Assembly: GCA_036675345.1 (NCBI GenBank)
Contig: JAKFFE010000013.1
Coordinates: 1-64,000, forward strand
Origin: JALYOC01 sp036675345
GTDB lineage: Bacteria > Myxococcota > Myxococcia > Myxococcales > Myxococcaceae
Direction of reading: 5' to 3'
Length of the DNA: 64,000 nucleotides
The notes below the pieces were generated by a model. It was not told the DNA's origin. It worked only from the letters and a program-made list of their open reading frames with translations, and did not search any database. Each line of letters opens with the position of its first letter. Position 1 is the stretch's first letter. The translations under genes and the position numbers were made by a program. Positions 10,618-19,539 of this stretch are shown one piece after another.

Positions 10618-11514
10618 GTGAGCAGCGGGGGAAGCAGGCTGGTGGTGACGGTGGGGGACATCCACGGCCGGTTCCACCGGGTCCGGGAGTGGGTGCACGC
10701 CCTGGAGCAGGCCCGGGGACGGCAGGCGGACCTGGTGCTGGCGGTGGGGGACGTGGAGGCCTTCGCCCAGGCGGAGGACCACCGTCGCAAGGCCGCCAAG
10801 CGCGCCATGCCCGCGGAGTTCACCGAGTTCGCCTCCGGGTCGGTCCGGTTCGATCGACCGCTGTATTTCATCGGCGGGAACAACGAGGACTTCGAGGCGC
10901 TGCACGACGTCCAGCAGGGGGCGGAGATCGCGCCCGGGGTCCACTATCTGGGCCGGGTGGGGGTGGCGGAGCTGGGAGGGCTGAGGGTCGCCTACCTCTC
11001 CGGGATCCTGGCGCCGAAGCAGTTCGAGAAGCCGCTGGAGATTCCCCGCAACCAGGAGACCCGCAAGCTGGCCGGGTACTTCCGCAAGCCGGAGGCGGAG
11101 AGCCTGGCCGGGGCCCGGGACGTGGATCTGATGCTGGTCCACGAGTGGCCCAAGGGGCTGTTCCGCCGCACTCCCAATGGTGGCCGGACGCTGCGGGCGT
11201 ACCGCTTTCCGTGGATCGGCAATCCGATCGCGCGGCAGTTGATGGATCAGCTCCAGCCGAAGTGGCTGTTCGCCGGGCATTCGCACGTGCCCTTCGCCAC
11301 CACCGTCACCCATCCGGGAGGGAAGCTGACCCGGATCGCCTGTCTGGATCAGGCCGCCCAGCCGGAGGGCGCGATCTTCTGGCTGGAGTTCGAGGGCCGG
11401 GAGGCGGTCCGCGCCGGCTGGGGGTCCTCCGGGTTGGTGAGCTGGAAGAAGGGCGAGGCGTTCACCGAGGCGCTGACCCCGGAGACGGCGGCGGGGGAAG
11501 AGCCGGAGATGTGA
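10618..11514 (+). CDS. Calcineurin-like metallophosphoesterase, Dbr1-like
   Basis: This is a 298-residue cytoplasmic phosphoesterase. The metal-binding motifs are in the usual order: GDIHG, GDVEAF, GGNNE, HEWP and GHSH. The second and fourth are unusual for generic members. GD-x-x-A/E-F, GGNxE, the LSGI stretch and an SHDWP-like motif are the pattern I associate with the RNA lariat debranching enzyme Dbr1 and its relatives, and PKWLFAGHSHVPFA also parallels the Dbr1 end motif. The reaction is probably phosphodiester or phosphomonoester hydrolysis with two divalent metals, and the substrate is unknown. Start candidates are GTG 10609, 10618 and 10642; the last has a GGGGGAAG site. It sits alone between the VWA lipoprotein and the Uma2 gene. 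Confidence 0.7.
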   Translation: MSSGGSRLVVTVGDIHGRFHRVREWVHALEQARGRQADLVLAVGDVEAFAQAEDHRRKAAKRAMPAEFTEFASGSVRFDRPLYFIGGNNEDFEALHDVQQGAEIAPGVHYLGRVGVAELGGLRVAYLSGILAPKQFEKPLEIPRNQETRKLAGYFRKPEAESLAGARDVDLMLVHEWPKGLFRRTPNGGRTLRAYRFPWIGNPIARQLMDQLQPKWLFAGHSHVPFATTVTHPGGKLTRIACLDQAAQPEGAIFWLEFEGREAVRAGWGSSGLVSWKKGEAFTEALTPETAAGEEPEM

Positions 11515-11612
11515 GGCACGGACCTTGGGGGCGCCTGGCGAGAGGTCAGGGCTGAACAGGACTATCCTGGGACCGAGGGTCGTTGGCATTCGGGCCGATG
11601 GGTGAGGATGCG

Positions 11613-12188
11613 ATGAAGGCTTTCAAGAAGCGCCAAGCGGTGTACGCGGATCTGGAGGCGCTTCCGGAATCCATGGTGGGCGAGCTGGTGGACGGTGAGT
11701 TGGTCGCCTCCCCACGACCGGCCCTTCCCCACAGCAATGCCGCCGGCGAGGTCACCTCGGCGCTGCGGGGCCCCTTTCACCACGGAGATGACGGAGGGCC
11801 AGGCGGGTGGTGGCTGCTCCCCGAGCCCGAACTGCATCTGGGCGCGGACGTGTTGGTGCCCGATGTCGCGGGTTGGCGGCGCGAGCGGCTTCCGAAGCTT
11901 CCCAACGCGGCCTTTTGCGAGGTCCCTCCCGATTGGGTGTGCGAGGTCCTCTCTCCCTCCACCGCTGGCTTTGATCGGGTGAAGAAGATGCCGCTCTACC
12001 TGCGCGAGGGCGTCGGCCACGTGTGGTTGGTGGACCCGGGGACCCGCACCGTGGAGGTGTTTCGCCGCGCCGAGTCCCACTGGCTGTTGGTGGGCAGCTT
12101 CGCCTCCGACCCACGCGCCCGTCTCGAGCCGTTCGAAGCATTCGAGTTCAACCTCCAACGGTTGTGGGTGGACGACGAAGGCGCGTAG
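11613..12188 (+). CDS. Uma2-family (DUF820) putative endonuclease
   Basis: This is a 191-residue protein of the Uma2/DUF820 family, a restriction-endonuclease-like fold of unproven function. The N-terminal ELVDGELVASPRPALPHS is the family signature. The PD-(D/E)XK-type core is visible as DVLVPDVAGW, then WVCEVLSPST (Glu and Ser-Pro-Ser), then the KKMPLYLREGVGHVWLVDP segment with its lysines. The ATG at 11613 has a GGTGAGG ribosome site, and upstream ATGs at 11583 and 11598 lack one. Uma2 genes are abundant in cyanobacteria and myxobacteria and often stand alone, as here. A palindromic element lies 107 bp downstream. Confidence 0.85.
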   Translation: MKAFKKRQAVYADLEALPESMVGELVDGELVASPRPALPHSNAAGEVTSALRGPFHHGDDGGPGGWWLLPEPELHLGADVLVPDVAGWRRERLPKLPNAAFCEVPPDWVCEVLSPSTAGFDRVKKMPLYLREGVGHVWLVDPGTRTVEVFRRAESHWLLVGSFASDPRARLEPFEAFEFNLQRLWVDDEGA

Positions 12189-12294
12189 GTCCCGGTTCTT
12201 GGAACGCGTCCGGCAAGGCCGTTGCCGAAGTGCCGAGCTCAGGTGGGCCAATGCTCTGGTCCTGGTCTTGGCCCGCGACAGCACCCGGTGGCTT

Positions 12295-12386
12295 CAACAC
12301 AACGCAGTGCCCTGGCGGCCACTCCGCTGCGAAAAAGCGCGCGGAATTTCGCAGCGCAGTGACCGCGAGGGCACTCCGTTGTGTTG
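12295..12386. repeat. 92-bp imperfect palindrome, MITE- or REP-like
   Basis: The left arm 12295-12334 and right arm 12347-12386 pair at 36 of 40 positions around a 12-base loop rich in GC. The outer ends are CAACACAACG and CGTTGTGTTG. It lies between convergent genes (Uma2, and the lipoprotein stop at 12406), so it could fold in transcripts from both sides. No coding sequence is inside. Its length and mismatch pattern suggest a non-autonomous mobile palindrome more than a simple terminator. No second copy is visible in this window. Confidence 0.7.
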
Positions 12387-12405
12387 GGGCCCGATTCGCC
12401 GACTG

Positions 12406-13080
12406 CTAGGGAGGCGTCTCCTCCACCAGCACCCCTTCGCTGGGGGCCCGAGCGGGCAGATCCGCCATCAACATCCGGGTGGCGGCCTCCCGGGTGGCAA
12501 GCTCTCCCTCGCCGGCCACGGCGCTGGACTTCCACACCAGGGTCCCGTCGGCGTCGAAGAGGAAGAGGCCGAAGTCGCTCTCCTTGACCGTACAGCCAGC
12601 CTCGGTCTCGAAGTCCAGGGGTGAGGTTCCGGTGGAGTAGGAGTCACGCGCCGTGGCGCTGGAGGCGCAGGCCGGCTTGGACCGGACCAGCGGCACCCAC
12701 ACGTGGTCGGCGTGGGCGGTGGTCGCCACCTGCCGGACCAGGGCGGTGACAGTGGAGGAGACAGTCCAGTCGGTGCCGAAGACCGCGTCCCGGTAAAGGG
12801 CGCGGTCGCTGCCCAGCTCCGCGCACACGCTCCGGGCCGAGCCGTCGTCGATCGGTACGCGGGTAGAGGAGACCTGCGCGTCCACGTTGCGGTCCAGCCA
12901 GTCCACCGTCTCCGGGATCTGGCCTTCGATCATGTTCGGCGCATCGCAGCGCACCGACTGCAGGGCGACCGCGCGGCCCTGTACCAGCGGACGGGGATGA
13001 TCCGGCCGGGTGAAGGTGCCGGGTGACTGGACGGTCACGCACCCGCACAGGAGCGCGAGGGGAAGGAACCAGGGGCGCAT
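12406..13080 (-). CDS. Lipoprotein, hypothetical
   Basis: This is a 224-residue predicted lipoprotein: MRPWFLPLALLCGC gives a lipobox ending at Cys14. The mature part has six further cysteines, a central region with the pattern WVPLVRSKPAC, and near the C-terminus LFLFDADGTLVWKSS, a beta-strand motif seen in envelope proteins that report on a stored value. I do not recognise a named family. The open frame runs further upstream (to 13467), but that part overlaps tandem repeats and lacks codon bias, so the ATG before the signal peptide was chosen. No ribosome site is visible, but CACACT lies 6 nt before the ATG and could be a -10 element. Confidence 0.55.
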   Translation of the reverse strand: MRPWFLPLALLCGCVTVQSPGTFTRPDHPRPLVQGRAVALQSVRCDAPNMIEGQIPETVDWLDRNVDAQVSSTRVPIDDGSARSVCAELGSDRALYRDAVFGTDWTVSSTVTALVRQVATTAHADHVWVPLVRSKPACASSATARDSYSTGTSPLDFETEAGCTVKESDFGLFLFDADGTLVWKSSAVAGEGELATREAATRMLMADLPARAPSEGVLVEETPP

Positions 13081-13454
13081 GAGGAGAGTGTGCCCTGTTC
13101 CCCGCCCAGCGGCCATTCTCCAGGACTGCCTGACTGCCCTCCTCAAGGCCGGGTATCCCGCCCTCGGGCGCCGGAACTCCCAGGGCACCCTTCGGACTGG
13201 TTCCCGGGGGCGCCGTGGAACCCATCGGAGCAGGCACCACCCCGGAGCGTCGCGGCCTCGGCCAGCGTCGGAGCAGGCACCACCCCGGAGCGTCGCGGCC
13301 CCGGCCAGCGTCGGAGCAGGCTCCGCCCCGGAACGTCGCAGCCCCGGCCAGCGTCCCAGCCGCACCGGTGCTCGTCTCCGCCTGCCCGCACCCCCTCCGA
13401 GGGATCGCGCCGGGTTGTGATTTCCTCTAGAAGACGCCCACCCGGGGAGGGGAC
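13081..13454. other. 374-bp divergent intergenic region
   Basis: The gap separates the lipoprotein (minus) and the alpha-2-macroglobulin gene (plus). It holds three 43-bp tandem repeats (13226-13354). Flanking bases show single partial matches to the repeat, for example GGAACTCCCAGGGCACC near 13170. I see no gene and no strong promoter; TCTAGA at 13426-13431 is the only -10-like hexamer near the plus gene. Confidence 0.6.
13226..13354. repeat. Three tandem copies of a 43-bp GC-rich unit
   Basis: The units are 13226-13268, 13269-13311 and 13312-13354. Each begins CGGAGCAGGC and ends GGCCAGCGT. Units 1 and 2 differ by one base and unit 3 by four more. The 43-base period is not a multiple of three, so it is not coding repetition. 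There are no spacers, so it is not a CRISPR array. It lies between divergent envelope genes and could be a minisatellite or a multi-site binding region. Confidence 0.85.
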
Positions 13455-16400
13455 ATGCGTTTTTCACGGTGGATCGCGGTCGGTTTGATGGCGTTGGCGT
13501 TGGGTGGGTGCGGCGGCTGTGGCAAGGACGATCGCGAGGCGGTGGGCCGCGCGCCGGTCGGCGCTCCGGGGGAGGACGTCCCCCGCGATCTGCAGCCCCT
13601 GCCCGAAGCCCCCGAACTCCAGATCGAGCAGGAGCCCGGCAGCAACGGCGCCTTCACCGTGGTCGCCGCCCGTCCCCAGGGTGAGTTCGAGGGCGAGATC
13701 CGCCCCACCGTCACCTTCTCCAAGCCGGTGAAGTCGCTGGCGATGGTGGAGGAGCAGCAGAAGGAGGACGCCGCCGCTCCGATCGCCCGCATCGAACCTC
13801 CCCTGGAGGGCGAGTGGCGCTGGCTGGGGTCGGCCTCCGCGGAGTTCGTCCCCAGGACCCAGGCCCCGTACTCCACCCCGTTCAAGGTGATCGTGGCCAA
13901 GGGGCTCAAGGCGCTGGATGGCAGCGTCCTGGCCGAGGACTACAGCTTCGAGTTCTCCACCCCGCGACCGAAGCTGCAGGAGGCCTCCCCCGCCTCCGGC
14001 TTCCGCTGGCTGCGTCCGGAGCAGACGGTGAAGGTGTTGTTCAACCAGCCGGTGGATGAGGCGGCGCTGGCCCGCGCGGCCAGCTTCCTGGTCACCGGCG
14101 AGTCCGCTCCCTGGCCGGTGAAGGTCGTCTCCTCGGTCTCGATCGCCGACGAGCGGCGCAAGCAGGAGGAGGCGGCCAAGGGAGAGAACCGCCACTACCC
14201 GCGCAGCGACCCTTCCGAGCGCGGCTTCATGAACCAGCAGCACCGCTACGAGCTGGCGCCCTCCAAGCCGTTCCCCACCGGCCAGCAGGTCACGCTGCGG
14301 ATCGCCGACTCCCTCGCCGGCAAGCAGGGACCGCTGACCCTGGGGTCCGACGTGGAGCTGAAGTTCACCACCTACGGCGCCCCGGAGATCGTCGCGATCC
14401 GCTTCTGCTCTCCGGACGTGGACCGCTGCCCCTACGGCCCGCTGGTGCTGCTCACCTCCAACCCGATCGACGTCAAGAGCGTGAAGGGCAAGGTGAAGAT
14501 CGAGCCGGCGGTGGAGCTGGACTGGGACCGGATGGAGAGCTGGTCTCCCAACGCCAGCTATGACGACGGCAGCAGCCTCCCCTACGTGGCCATCCCCGGC
14601 CGCTTCCGCCCCGGCACCGACTATCAGGTGACCATCGCCGCGGGGCTGGCGGATGAGTTCACCCAGACGATCTCCACCCCCAAGAACGCCCGGGTGCGGA
14701 CCTCCGATCTGGAGCCGGCCCTGAACGTGGGCAGCAGCCTGGCGCTGATCGAGGCCGCCTCCGGTCCCCGGCTGCCGGTGGACGTGACCAACCTGCGCAC
14801 GCTGGAGGTGACGATGTGGCAGCCCACCATCGCCGAGCTGATCGGCGCGGTGGCCGCCCCCTACGAGCAGCAGTTCATCCCCCGCGCTCCGGAGGTCCGC
14901 GAGGATCGCCCGCTGAGCTACACCCGCAACCAGCACCTCACCCACCCGCTGGATCTGTCCCCGGTGCTGGGCGGTAAGAAGACCGGGTTCGCCGCGGTGC
15001 TGCTCAACTCGCCGGATCTCCAGTACCGCCCGGATCGCGGCCACCGGGTGATCGCCCAAGTGACCGACCTGGCCGCTCACCTCAAGACCGGCCCGGCCAA
15101 GAGCCTGGTGTTCGTGACCCGCCTCTCCACCGGAGAGCCGGTGCCCGACGCCCAGGTGGAGCTGTTCGATCGCACCGCTCGAATGGTGTGGCAGGGCCAG
15201 ACCAACGCGGACGGGTTGGCGGACATGCCCGGTGCGGTGGAGCTGGGCTTCGCCTCGCGCAGCTACGCCTGGGAGGCCCCGTTCGTGCTGGCCAAGGTCA
15301 GCAGCGGCGAGGACCAGACCTTCACCGCCAACACCTGGTCGGAGGGCGTCGGCCCCTGGGACTTCGGGGTCAGCGCCGGCTGGGAGGGGGAGACCCCGCA
15401 GTCCACCGGGGTGCTGTTCGCCGACCGCGGGATCTACCGCCCGGGGGACAAGGTGTTCCTCAAGGGCATCGCCCGGTTCCGGCAGGTGGGCGCGCTCAAG
15501 GCGCCGGAGGCCGGCTCGGTGCTCAAGGTCGTGGTGAAGAACTCGCGGGACCAGGAGGTGCAGGCTTCAGAGGTGAAGGTGACCCGCTACGGGACCTTCT
15601 CCGCCGAGGCGCTGATCCCCAAGGACGCGCCCACCGGCTACTACGGGGTGACCGCCACCGGAGACACCAAGGGCGGCACGCTGAACTTCAACGGCAGCTT
15701 CCGGGTGGAGGAGTACCGGGCACCGCAGTTCAAGGTGGAGGTGGAGCTGACCAAGCCGGAGCTGGTGCAAGGCGAGGCCCTGGAGGGCCAGGTGTTCGCC
15801 CGCTACCTGTTCGGCGGGGCGATGAACGACGCGCAGGTGAAGTGGTCGGCGCACTCCACCAGCACCGAGTTCACCCCGGTGGGCTACGAGGCCTTCTCCT
15901 TCGGGCAGGAGACCTGGTGGTGGGATGACGGCCAGCCGCAGCCCTCGGGCGGGTTCTTCGCCTCCGGGGAGGGGCGGGTGGACGGCAAGGGGGCGTTCGC
16001 GATCAAGGCCGGCGCGGTCCAGGCCCAGGGGCAGAAGACCTGGACGTACACGGTGGAGGCGGAGGTCACCGACGTGAACCGCCAGACGGTGGCCGGCCGC
16101 AAGTCGGTGACCGTCCATCCGGCGGCGCTGTACGTGGGCCTGCGGCTGCCCACCGGGTTCCCGGAGACCGGCAAGGAGTTCGCCATCGACTCGGTGGTGG
16201 TGGACCCCCAGGGCAAGCGGGTCTCGGGCCGCAAGCTGGAGCTGGAGTTCCAGCGCCGCAGCTGGAAGTCGGTCCGGCAGAAGGACGCCAGCGGCGGGTT
16301 CCAGACGGTGAGCGAGCCGGTGGAGGAGGTGGTCCACAAGTGCCCGCTGCAGAGCGAGGACGCGCCGGTGGCCTGCCGCTACACCGCCAAGGAGCCGGGC

Positions 16401-19400
16401 TTCTATATCGTGCGGGCCTCGGTGGCCGACGACCAGGGCCGCAAGCACACCGCCAGCCGCGGGGTGTACGTGGTCGGCCAGGGCTGGGTGGCCTGGCAGC
16501 GGGACGACACCGACCGGGTGGAGCTGCTGGCGGACCGGACCCTCTACAACGTGGGGGACACCGCCAAGGTGCTGGTGAAGTCGCCGTACCCGGAGGCGCT
16601 GGCCCTGGTGACGGTGGAGCGGGAGGGCGTGATCGAGCGCCGGCGGGAGAAGCTGGTGGGCTCGGTGCGGACGCTGGAGATCCCGATCACCGATGCGATG
16701 GTCCCCAACATCTACGTCTCGGTGCTGCTGGTCCGCCCGCGGGTGGCGCAGGGTGGGATCGAGACTGGAGACGACCCCGGCCGTCCGGCGGTGCGGGTGG
16801 GGCTGGTGAAGCTGAACGTGGAGCGCAAGACCCGCCGGCTGGACGTGGCGGTGACCACCGATCGTCCCTCCTACCAGCCCGGCCAGGAGGTGACCGCGAA
16901 CATCGCCGTCACCAACCATCTCAAGCAGGGGGAGCAGGCCGAGGTGACCCTGTACGTGGTGGACGAGGCGGTGCTTCGGCTGACCGCGTACACCACCCCG
17001 GATCCGATCTCCGCCATCTACCCGGAGCGTCCGCTCTCGGTGCGCCTGGGTGAGCCGCTGCTCCACCTGGTCCGCCGCCGGCACTACGGAGAGAAGGGTG
17101 AGGAGCAGGGAGGCGGTGGAGGCGACGCGGAGGGCGCCGGCTTCCGCAGCAACTTCCAGACCACGGTGGTGTTCAACCCCACCCTGGAGACCGACGCGGC
17201 CGGCAAGGCACAGGTGAAGTTCAAGCTGCCCGACAACCTCACCACCTTCCGGGTGATGGCGGTGGCGGTCACCCCGGTGGAGCGCTTCGGCTCCGGCGAG
17301 ACCTCCTTCCAGGTGAACAAGCCGCTGCTGACGCTGCCGGCGCTGCCCCGCTTCGCCCGGGTGGGTGACACCTTCGAGGCCGGGGTGGTGATCCACAGCT
17401 ACGAGGGCGGCAACGGGATGGTGACCGTGACCGCCGCGGTGGAGGGCGGGGCCAAGCTGGTGGGCACCGCCGAGGGGAAGACCGAGGTCCCCCAGGGCAG
17501 CCCGCGCGAGCTGCGCTTCAAGTTCGCCGGCACCGCCGCCGGCAACGCCACCTTCCGCTTCAAGGCCACCCGGGGAGCGGACTCGGACGGGGTGCAGGTG
17601 ACGATCCCGATCGAGGCGCCGATCAGCCCGGAGGCGGTGGCCGCCTACGGAGACACCCGCGATCAGAGCATCGAAGGGCTGGTCCCGCCCAAGGACGTCT
17701 GGGAGGGAGTGGGCGGCCTGGACGTGACCCTGACCTCCACCGCGATGGGCAACTTCCAGCAGGGGATGCGGCAGCTGGTGGAGTACCCCTACGGGTGTCT
17801 GGAGCAGCAGGCCTCGCGGCTGATCCCGTTCGTGGCCCTGCGGGAGATCGCTCCGCAGTTCGGGGTGGCGTGGCAGGGGCCGGGCAAGAAGCAGAAGGAG
17901 TCGCTGGCGGAGCTGAACCAGCTGTTCCGCACCTTCCTCTTCGATCCGCTGGACACCTCGAAGATGGAGGATCCGGACCAGGTGGTGGCGGCGACGATCA
18001 GCTCGATCGAGCGGCTGCAGATGGACGACGGCGCCTTCCGCTACTGGCCGGACAGCCAGTGCGGCACCGCCTGGACCTCGGCCTGGGCGACCCTGGCGCT
18101 GGGGCGGGCCAAGGACGTGGGCTACGCGGTGAACCCGGAGGTGCTCAACCGCGCGCAGAAGTTCGTGGCCGGGGTGGCCGGCGGCAAGTGTGGTCCCTGC
18201 CAGGTGCGCTGCAGCGAGGAGGATCGGGCGATGGCGGTGTACGTGCTGGCCCGCACCAAGAGCCCCAAGCCCAGCTACTACGGGCAGCTGTACGCCAACC
18301 GGGCCAAGCTCTCCCTGTTCAGCCGGGCGCTGCTGGCGGACGCGATGTTCGTGGGCGGAGGTGACCGGGCCCAGGCCAAGGTGCTGCTGCAGGAGCTGCT
18401 CAACCACGGCAAGGAGTCGGCGGCGGGGCTGCACTTCGAGGAGGTGCAGTCGGGGACCTACGCGGCGATGTGGCAGTCGGACACCCGGACCACCGGCGCG
18501 ATCCTGCAGACCCTCACCGACGTGATGCCGGAGCACCCCTTCGTGGGGAAGATCGCCCGTTACCTGACCGGGGTGCGTCGCGGAGACGGGACCTGGCGCT
18601 CCACCCAGGAGGCGGCGTTCAGCCTGATGGGGCTGACCGAGGTGCTGCGCACCAAGGAGAAGGAGACCCCGGAGTTCGTGGCCCGGGTGAAGCTGGGAGA
18701 GAACCTCCTGGTGGAGGAGAAGTTCTCCGGCCGCTCGATGAAGGTGAAGAGCCAGTCGCTGGGGATCACCGAGGTGGCCCAGAAGGCCAGCGGCGGCGCC
18801 AAGCTGGCGTTCACCAAGGAGGGGACCGGGGTCCTCTACTACTCGGCGCTGCTCAAGTACGCGCCCAAGCAGATGCCCAAGGATCCGATCGACCGCGGGC
18901 TGTTCGTGCAGCGCTGGTTCGAGCCGTATGCCGGCGGTGGACAGGCCACCCAGTTCTACGCGGGGGATCTGGTCCGGGTGAGGCTGCGGGTGGCCTCCAA
19001 CCAGGAGCGCCACTACGCGGCGTTCGAGATCCCGCTCCCCGCCGGCCTGGAGCCGGTGGACACCTCCCTGGCCACCACCGCCGCGCAGCCGATGTCCGCG
19101 GAGGAGGAGGGCAGCGAGGAGGGCTACGAGTACGAGAGCGACGAGGATCAGACCTCGGGCTCGGCGGACGGGGAGGACAACCCGTGGGCCTTCTCCTTCT
19201 GGAGCCCGTTCACCCACATCGAGCGGCGCGACGCCAAGGTGGTGGTGTTCGCCGACCACCTGCCGCCCGGGATCCACGTCACCTCCTTCGTGGCCCGCGC
19301 CACCACCCCCGGTCAGTTCATCCTCGCGCCCGCCCGCGGCGAGCTGATGTACGAGCCGGAGGTCTTCGGCCGCTCCGGGGGAGGGATGTTCGAGGTGGTG

Positions 19401-19427
19401 ATCCCGCCGCAGCTGAGCCAGCGGTGA
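13455..19427 (+). CDS. Bacterial alpha-2-macroglobulin, lipoprotein (YfhM-like)
   Basis: This is a 1,990-residue periplasm-facing protease trap. The start follows a GGGGAGGGG ribosome site, and the signal peptide ends in lipobox LALGGC. N-terminal Ig-like domains (about 45-350) precede macroglobulin domains: the MG2-type unit LVFVTRLSTGEPVPDAQVEL lies near 550 and the ADRGIYRPGDKVFLKG motif near 660. The thioester sequence GCLEQ is intact with Cys1448, so the protein should bind attacking proteases covalently. The alpha-alpha toroid around it contains the expected YPYGCLEQ and SQCGTAW segments. The C-terminal receptor-like domain ends with VVIPPQ. Length exceeds E. coli YfhM (about 1,650) mainly through extra N-terminal domains and an acidic insert near 1890-1910. 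pbpC follows 112 bp downstream, the classic pairing for repair of breached envelope. Confidence 0.93.
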   Translation: MRFSRWIAVGLMALALGGCGGCGKDDREAVGRAPVGAPGEDVPRDLQPLPEAPELQIEQEPGSNGAFTVVAARPQGEFEGEIRPTVTFSKPVKSLAMVEEQQKEDAAAPIARIEPPLEGEWRWLGSASAEFVPRTQAPYSTPFKVIVAKGLKALDGSVLAEDYSFEFSTPRPKLQEASPASGFRWLRPEQTVKVLFNQPVDEAALARAASFLVTGESAPWPVKVVSSVSIADERRKQEEAAKGENRHYPRSDPSERGFMNQQHRYELAPSKPFPTGQQVTLRIADSLAGKQGPLTLGSDVELKFTTYGAPEIVAIRFCSPDVDRCPYGPLVLLTSNPIDVKSVKGKVKIEPAVELDWDRMESWSPNASYDDGSSLPYVAIPGRFRPGTDYQVTIAAGLADEFTQTISTPKNARVRTSDLEPALNVGSSLALIEAASGPRLPVDVTNLRTLEVTMWQPTIAELIGAVAAPYEQQFIPRAPEVREDRPLSYTRNQHLTHPLDLSPVLGGKKTGFAAVLLNSPDLQYRPDRGHRVIAQVTDLAAHLKTGPAKSLVFVTRLSTGEPVPDAQVELFDRTARMVWQGQTNADGLADMPGAVELGFASRSYAWEAPFVLAKVSSGEDQTFTANTWSEGVGPWDFGVSAGWEGETPQSTGVLFADRGIYRPGDKVFLKGIARFRQVGALKAPEAGSVLKVVVKNSRDQEVQASEVKVTRYGTFSAEALIPKDAPTGYYGVTATGDTKGGTLNFNGSFRVEEYRAPQFKVEVELTKPELVQGEALEGQVFARYLFGGAMNDAQVKWSAHSTSTEFTPVGYEAFSFGQETWWWDDGQPQPSGGFFASGEGRVDGKGAFAIKAGAVQAQGQKTWTYTVEAEVTDVNRQTVAGRKSVTVHPAALYVGLRLPTGFPETGKEFAIDSVVVDPQGKRVSGRKLELEFQRRSWKSVRQKDASGGFQTVSEPVEEVVHKCPLQSEDAPVACRYTAKEPGFYIVRASVADDQGRKHTASRGVYVVGQGWVAWQRDDTDRVELLADRTLYNVGDTAKVLVKSPYPEALALVTVEREGVIERRREKLVGSVRTLEIPITDAMVPNIYVSVLLVRPRVAQGGIETGDDPGRPAVRVGLVKLNVERKTRRLDVAVTTDRPSYQPGQEVTANIAVTNHLKQGEQAEVTLYVVDEAVLRLTAYTTPDPISAIYPERPLSVRLGEPLLHLVRRRHYGEKGEEQGGGGGDAEGAGFRSNFQTTVVFNPTLETDAAGKAQVKFKLPDNLTTFRVMAVAVTPVERFGSGETSFQVNKPLLTLPALPRFARVGDTFEAGVVIHSYEGGNGMVTVTAAVEGGAKLVGTAEGKTEVPQGSPRELRFKFAGTAAGNATFRFKATRGADSDGVQVTIPIEAPISPEAVAAYGDTRDQSIEGLVPPKDVWEGVGGLDVTLTSTAMGNFQQGMRQLVEYPYGCLEQQASRLIPFVALREIAPQFGVAWQGPGKKQKESLAELNQLFRTFLFDPLDTSKMEDPDQVVAATISSIERLQMDDGAFRYWPDSQCGTAWTSAWATLALGRAKDVGYAVNPEVLNRAQKFVAGVAGGKCGPCQVRCSEEDRAMAVYVLARTKSPKPSYYGQLYANRAKLSLFSRALLADAMFVGGGDRAQAKVLLQELLNHGKESAAGLHFEEVQSGTYAAMWQSDTRTTGAILQTLTDVMPEHPFVGKIARYLTGVRRGDGTWRSTQEAAFSLMGLTEVLRTKEKETPEFVARVKLGENLLVEEKFSGRSMKVKSQSLGITEVAQKASGGAKLAFTKEGTGVLYYSALLKYAPKQMPKDPIDRGLFVQRWFEPYAGGGQATQFYAGDLVRVRLRVASNQERHYAAFEIPLPAGLEPVDTSLATTAAQPMSAEEEGSEEGYEYESDEDQTSGSADGEDNPWAFSFWSPFTHIERRDAKVVVFADHLPPGIHVTSFVARATTPGQFILAPARGELMYEPEVFGRSGGGMFEVVIPPQLSQR

Positions 19428-19438
19428 GTCACGTGGGG

Positions 19439-19494
19439 CCTTCGTCTCAGGCATTGTCCGACGTGGGACCGGTGCCTTCGGCTCAGGCAGTGCC
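19439..19494. repeat. Two imperfect 20-bp direct copies between A2M and pbpC
   Basis: CCTTCGTCTCAGGCATTGTC (19439-19458) recurs with three changes at 19475-19494. It fills much of the 112-bp gap. It is minor and could be a decayed duplication. Confidence 0.4.
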
Positions 19495-19539
19495 TGGCTC
19501 GGGGTCGGATTCAAGCGCTGGGCTCTGGGACCTGGCGGG

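Noticed and set aside
11613..12188. Uma2 gene as part of a restriction or defence island
   Set aside because: No methylase, helicase or other defence gene lies next to it. Uma2 genes are usually solitary.
13226..13354. Tandem repeats as a CRISPR array
   Set aside because: The units abut directly without variable spacers, and no cas gene is near.
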